This document shows positions 62,911 to 64,000 of a stretch of DNA of 64,000 nucleotides, piece by piece. This DNA comes from Cutibacterium granulosum. GTDB taxonomy: Bacteria > Actinomycetota > Actinomycetes > Propionibacteriales > Propionibacteriaceae. The stretch lies in NCBI RefSeq assembly GCF_900186975.1, contig NZ_LT906441.1:496001-560000 (forward strand). Direction: 5' to 3'. A program made the position numbers and the translations under genes. A model generated the notes under the pieces. The model was not told where the DNA came from. It made no database searches and was given only the letters and a program-made list of their open reading frames with translations. Every line of letters begins with the position of its first letter. The stretch's first letter is position 1.

Positions 62911-64000
62911 TTCGCGGTGGCCTTGCGGTAGAAGTAGAACTGGTGATCGGCATCCAGCTCAGGGTGCAGGATCGCCGTCAGATCCGCCAGGACGAGGTCG
63001 GGGCGCACGACCCCGGTCTGCCAGTAGTCGTTGCCGTGCTTCGGGTCGGCTCGCAGGGTGGCGTCCCAGACGTTGCCGTTGTCGAGGGCCTTGAGCGACT
63101 TCAGACGTGGGTCGGCCTTGAGGATCTCCGGGATGGACGACTTCTCCGGCCCGTCGATCCAGAAGTCGGCATCGTGGGCCTTCTTGATGATGGCCTCGGT
63201 GTCCAGCTTCCTGGATGCCACCCCGTGAAGGTCCTTGAACACGTACTCACCGCCTGCGTCGCGCAGGAATTGGATGGAGTAGTTCTCGTTGGGCTTGATG
63301 TACCAGACGCCCTTGTACTGCGATCCGTGGAGCACGGTCGGTCGTGTCGTCACCGTGGCGGCGCGTTTCGCGGTCGCATGGTACTTCTCGGCGATCTCGT
63401 CGTACTTCTGGTTCGCCGTCTTCTCGGCATTGACGAACAGCGAGTCGTACTTGATCCATTCGGCACGCCCCAGCGGGGTGCTCTCGAGGAAGTTCGGCTC
63501 GGCGACGACCGGGATGCCCATCTCCTTGATCTTGTCGATCTTGCTGGTGTTGTCGCTGCCACTGACGAGGTTGAAGATGAACAGGTCCGGGCGCAGCGCC
63601 GCCAGCTTCTCTGTGTTGATCTCGGTGGCGTTGTCACCTGCCGCGAAACTGGCGACCTTGTGGTCCTTGAGGGCCTGACGGGTGTTCGAATTCCCCACCC
63701 TGTCGACGTTGACCATGCCAGCCACGGAGTCCAGCTTTCCCAACATCTGGAACTTCATCGGCAGGGTCGTCGAACCCAGCGCCACCTTGGTGGTGGGGAT
63801 GGTGATCTTCTGCGCCCTGGCGAGGTCACCGTCCAGCTTCGGCTGCGGGGCGCCACACTGCACCAGGACGTACTGCACGGGTTTCTTCGCGGTGTTCGAC
63901 GGGTGCTTGAGCGTCACCACCTTGTACGACTTGTGGTACGACACGGTGATGTCGCGGGCGTCGCGGAAGGTGGCCTTGTCGGTGAAGTAGTCCTTCGAGG
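62907..64000 (-). CDS. FecB-type substrate-binding protein, 5'-truncated by the window edge
   Basis: At least 363 residues are visible; the frame stays open to the window end, so the signal peptide is not in view. The fold is the FecB/BtuF type. The visible start includes YFTDKATFRDARDITVSYHK. Further motifs include GSTTLPMKFQMLGKLDSVAG, TEKLAALRPDLFIFNL, VVAEPNFLESTPLGRAEWIK, and a C-terminal VVRPDLVLADLTAILHPE. The window edge cuts it before the signal peptide, so lipid attachment cannot be checked. The GTG at 63944 lies inside the domain and is not the start. It should capture the ligand of the importer. Confidence 0.88.
   Translation of the reverse strand, partial: SKDYFTDKATFRDARDITVSYHKSYKVVTLKHPSNTAKKPVQYVLVQCGAPQPKLDGDLARAQKITIPTTKVALGSTTLPMKFQMLGKLDSVAGMVNVDRVGNSNTRQALKDHKVASFAAGDNATEINTEKLAALRPDLFIFNLVSGSDNTSKIDKIKEMGIPVVAEPNFLESTPLGRAEWIKYDSLFVNAEKTANQKYDEIAEKYHATAKRAATVTTRPTVLHGSQYKGVWYIKPNENYSIQFLRDAGGEYVFKDLHGVASRKLDTEAIIKKAHDADFWIDGPEKSSIPEILKADPRLKSLKALDNGNVWDATLRADPKHGNDYWQTGVVRPDLVLADLTAILHPELDADHQFYFYRKATAK

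Overview
The window looks like the origin-proximal part of a high-GC actinobacterial chromosome, most likely a member of the Propionibacteriaceae close to Cutibacterium. The reasons are the gene order dnaA-dnaN-recF-dciA(DUF721)-gyrB-gyrA-DUF3566, GTG starts, high-GC codon use, and the mix of formate-THF ligase, a Tad/Flp pilus locus and MMPL/YhgE export genes. The species cannot be fixed from the sequence alone. Both window edges cut a gene: dnaA at the left and a substrate-binding protein at the right.

Region 1 (1-13.2 kb) is housekeeping: replication initiation and clamp (dnaA, dnaN), recF, the DciA-type helicase-loader protein, manA, both gyrase subunits, a DUF3566 membrane protein, a lactate/2-hydroxyacid dehydrogenase and tRNA-Ile(GAT). 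Region 2 (13.5-18.5 kb) has a sulfur operon (YeeE/TsuA-type transporter, TusA-like carrier, then cysK), a histidinol-phosphate-type aminotransferase and a lipoprotein. Region 3 (18.6-28.7 kb) is a tightly overlapping Tad/Flp pilus operon (cpaB-like, tadZ, tadA, tadB, tadC, flp, two tadE-like genes). It ends in a 1275-residue membrane protein with two LysM domains and a C-terminal BTAD-like regulatory region. Consensus-like DnaA boxes cluster just upstream of this operon and again inside tadB.

Region 4 (28.8-41.3 kb) holds an MFS exporter, fhs, a DUF3592-like membrane protein, a MacB/FtsX-type ABC transporter beside a NarL-type two-component system, and a galE-type epimerase with a strong terminator. 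Region 5 (41.3-48 kb) is a decayed export-regulation block: a TetR remnant, an apparently intact palindromic operator, an MMPL transporter fused to a degenerate ABC-ATPase-like domain, a YhgE/Pip protein, and a broken ATPase/permease chimera.

Region 6 (48.2-64 kb, all minus strand) is the most unusual part. It is a single overlapping transcription unit: FecB-, FecCD- and FecE-type import genes, then a radical SAM/SPASM protein, a CobN-type chelatase large subunit, ChlD- and ChlI-type AAA+ subunits, a 34-codon ORF, and an asymmetric heterodimeric ABC exporter. No other cobalamin-synthesis gene is present in the window. The operon may couple import of a metal complex or tetrapyrrole to a chelatase/dechelatase and a radical SAM step, with export of a product. 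This functional reading is inference.
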